64,000 bases of DNA from an uncultured Thermomicrobium sp. (GTDB lineage: Bacteria > Chloroflexota > Chloroflexia > Thermomicrobiales > Thermomicrobiaceae): NCBI GenBank assembly GCA_938028665.1, contig CALIMB010000033.1, positions 1 through 64,000 of the forward strand. Reading direction: 5' to 3'. A program made the translations under genes and the position numbers. This document shows, one piece after another, positions 63,159 through 64,000 of this stretch; the first letter of the stretch is position 1, and every line of letters begins with the position of its first letter. The notes beneath the pieces are model-generated. The model saw only the letters and a list, made by a program, of their open reading frames with translations, was not told the origin of the DNA and made no database searches.

Positions 63159-63346
63159 CATTCTCTCCGAACGATCAGTGCGCACCTTCCACCGATCTCA
63201 GCATAACCGATGCCCCTCCACGTGGCAGGGACACTGGCGGCGGGTGCCAGGCGGAGCAGAGGTTCTTCTTCGGGGATGGAGACGGGAGATGCTACGAGCT
63301 ATTCGCTGTAGACAAAGAGCGAGCTCCATAGAACGAGTTGTTTCAC

Positions 63347-63457
63347 TCATCGCGCACGCCACAAGCTGCCGTCTTTGGCATGGAACTCGACCGCATTGGT
63401 GTTCAACTCGGCGGCGGGAAGTTCTGTTGCGAACCATTCCGTCCCGAGTGTCGCCAT
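63347..63457 (-). CDS. Possible 36-residue protein
   Basis: Not in the ORF track. An ATG at 63457 stands 6 nt after a perfect GGAGG and opens a 36-codon frame (MATLGTEWFATELPAAELNT..., ending SLWRAR and TGA). The protein is acidic, soluble-looking and has no membrane segment. No family is recognised. The strong ribosome-binding site and clean codon pattern argue for a real small gene; the short length argues against certainty. Confidence 0.42.
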   Translation of the reverse strand: MATLGTEWFATELPAAELNTNAVEFHAKDGSLWRAR

Positions 63458-63579
63458 GATTGTCCTCCAGAGTAGCCGAGCGGAGAGGCAGCCGTACCTC
63501 GAGCAGTGGTTAGCTCTTCCTTGACGAGCGGGCTGGCAACAAGCAGGATCGTGCTCGAGGAGCAGATCGGGGGAGGCCG

Positions 63580-63873
63580 ATGTTCATCGATCTCAGCTTC
63601 TTCGAGGTGGACGAGGGAATGCAGCTAGAGTTCGAACAACTGTTTCGTGTCTTGATCGCCGCCGCTCGCGACACCGAAGGGTGCGTTTCTTCCGAACTCG
63701 TCCGTCTTGACGAAGAACAACGCTACGTGTGGGTCGAGCGCTGGGTGAGTCGGGAGGCTCATAACGCCTTCAACCAGCGCCTTTTCGGTGAGATCCTGCC
63801 GCGCTTGCCCGACGTCGAGCGCTATGCGCGGCGCCTTCTCGATCGAGACGCCGAAGGGTATGTCGTGATTTAA
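63580..63873 (+). CDS. ABM-domain (antibiotic biosynthesis monooxygenase-like) protein
   Basis: A 97-residue protein of the dimeric alpha/beta-barrel (ABM/YgiN) superfamily: MFIDLSFFEVDEGMQLEFEQLFRVLI, GCVSSELVRLDEEQRYVWVERWVSREAHNAF and a short C-terminal helix. Members include small quinol monooxygenases and haem-degrading enzymes, but many have no known reaction. The ATG is preceded by GGGGAGG 3 nt upstream. It reads away from the racemase cluster, and another start follows within 50 nt. Confidence 0.78.
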   Translation: MFIDLSFFEVDEGMQLEFEQLFRVLIAAARDTEGCVSSELVRLDEEQRYVWVERWVSREAHNAFNQRLFGEILPRLPDVERYARRLLDRDAEGYVVI

Positions 63874-63921
63874 GCATTGACGAAATTGCTTTTCCCTAGC
63901 CGGCGTCTTGAGGGGAGCACG

Positions 63922-64000
63922 ATGAGCGACAATTTTGGTCCGTTGAGTAGCTCGCGTGTTTCCGCCGCGCGAGGGTCCTCAGTGTTCATGACTTGTATGG
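63922..64000 (+). CDS. Possible 5' end of a gene running out of the window
   Basis: An ATG at 63922, four nt after GGGGAG and 48 nt past the ABM gene stop, opens a frame (MSDNFGPLSSSRVSAARGS...) that has no stop before the window ends at codon 26. Too short to identify. Confidence 0.3.
   Translation, partial: MSDNFGPLSSSRVSAARGSSVFMTCM

Noticed and set aside
1-64000. tRNA or rRNA genes
   Set aside because: Intergenic regions were scanned by eye for T-loop GGTTCRA patterns with flanking acceptor stems; none was found.

Overview
The window looks like a chromosomal stretch of a Chloroflexota bacterium, most likely of the Thermomicrobia type. This rests on gene content and order, not on a marker gene: a tal-pgi fusion with gnd, zwf, opcA and pgl, a hemC-hemD fusion, and full-length genes that read like thermophile Thermomicrobia proteins. 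There is no rRNA, tRNA, insertion sequence or cas gene. Base composition is moderately GC-rich. Gene-free stretches are long and at least one holds a gene relic, so the genome may be partly decaying.

Layout. (1) 0.3-7.6 kb, minus: a compact pentose-phosphate/glycolysis operon (tal-pgi, gnd, zwf, opcA, pgl). (2) 7.7-10.2 kb, minus: an acyl-CoA synthetase and a small Ddn-type oxidoreductase. (3) 10.3-15.0 kb, plus: a carbohydrate ABC importer (Tat-type lipoprotein, two permeases, MsmK/UgpC-like ATPase) with an mRNA hairpin after the binding-protein gene. (4) 16.3-18.9 kb, minus: YebC/PmpR regulator and a DEAD-box helicase. (5) 18.9-21.7 kb: no intact gene, but a multiply broken MFS transporter relic that the ORF track misses. 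(6) 21.7-24.5 kb, plus: HpcH/HpaI aldolase, CDP-alcohol phosphatidyltransferase, folE; then an SQR-like flavoprotein on the minus strand. (7) 25.7-31.1 kb, plus: haem operon hemCD-hemB-hemL-hemA. hemL carries an in-frame TAG and hemA a frameshift, so both genes for 5-aminolevulinate synthesis are interrupted as read. (8) 31.3-34.6 kb: MshEN-GT2 glycosyltransferase plus a polytopic membrane protein; a penicillin-acylase-family hydrolase converges from the other side.

(9) 37.7-44.9 kb: an acetate-type module. An acetyl-CoA-synthetase-like gene and a cNMP/CBS/DUF294 nucleotidyltransferase gene diverge from overlapping promoters that enclose a palindrome. The DUF294 gene is coupled to a DEDDh exonuclease gene. 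YggT and a DUF4212 + sodium:solute symporter pair follow on the minus strand; the symporter contains a canonical EF-hand loop. (10) 45.4-49.2 kb: mutS and an MFS exporter. (11) 50-56.6 kb: nitrogen block amt-glnK converging on gltB, separated by a strong bidirectional terminator. The PII protein lacks Tyr51. (12) 57.3-58.7 kb: class-III aminotransferase. (13) 58.7-63.2 kb, minus: copper/haem-oxidase-type accessory cluster (SCO1, Ig-like membrane protein, CcoG/NapH-like ferredoxin, YtkA-like lipoprotein, His-rich membrane protein) behind an Asp/Glu racemase. (14) A 36-codon ORF, an ABM-domain protein and the start of another possible gene close the window.

Start sites were moved from the ORF-track positions wherever a Shine-Dalgarno sequence clearly pointed to an internal codon. 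Family names are by recognition of motifs; no database search was possible.
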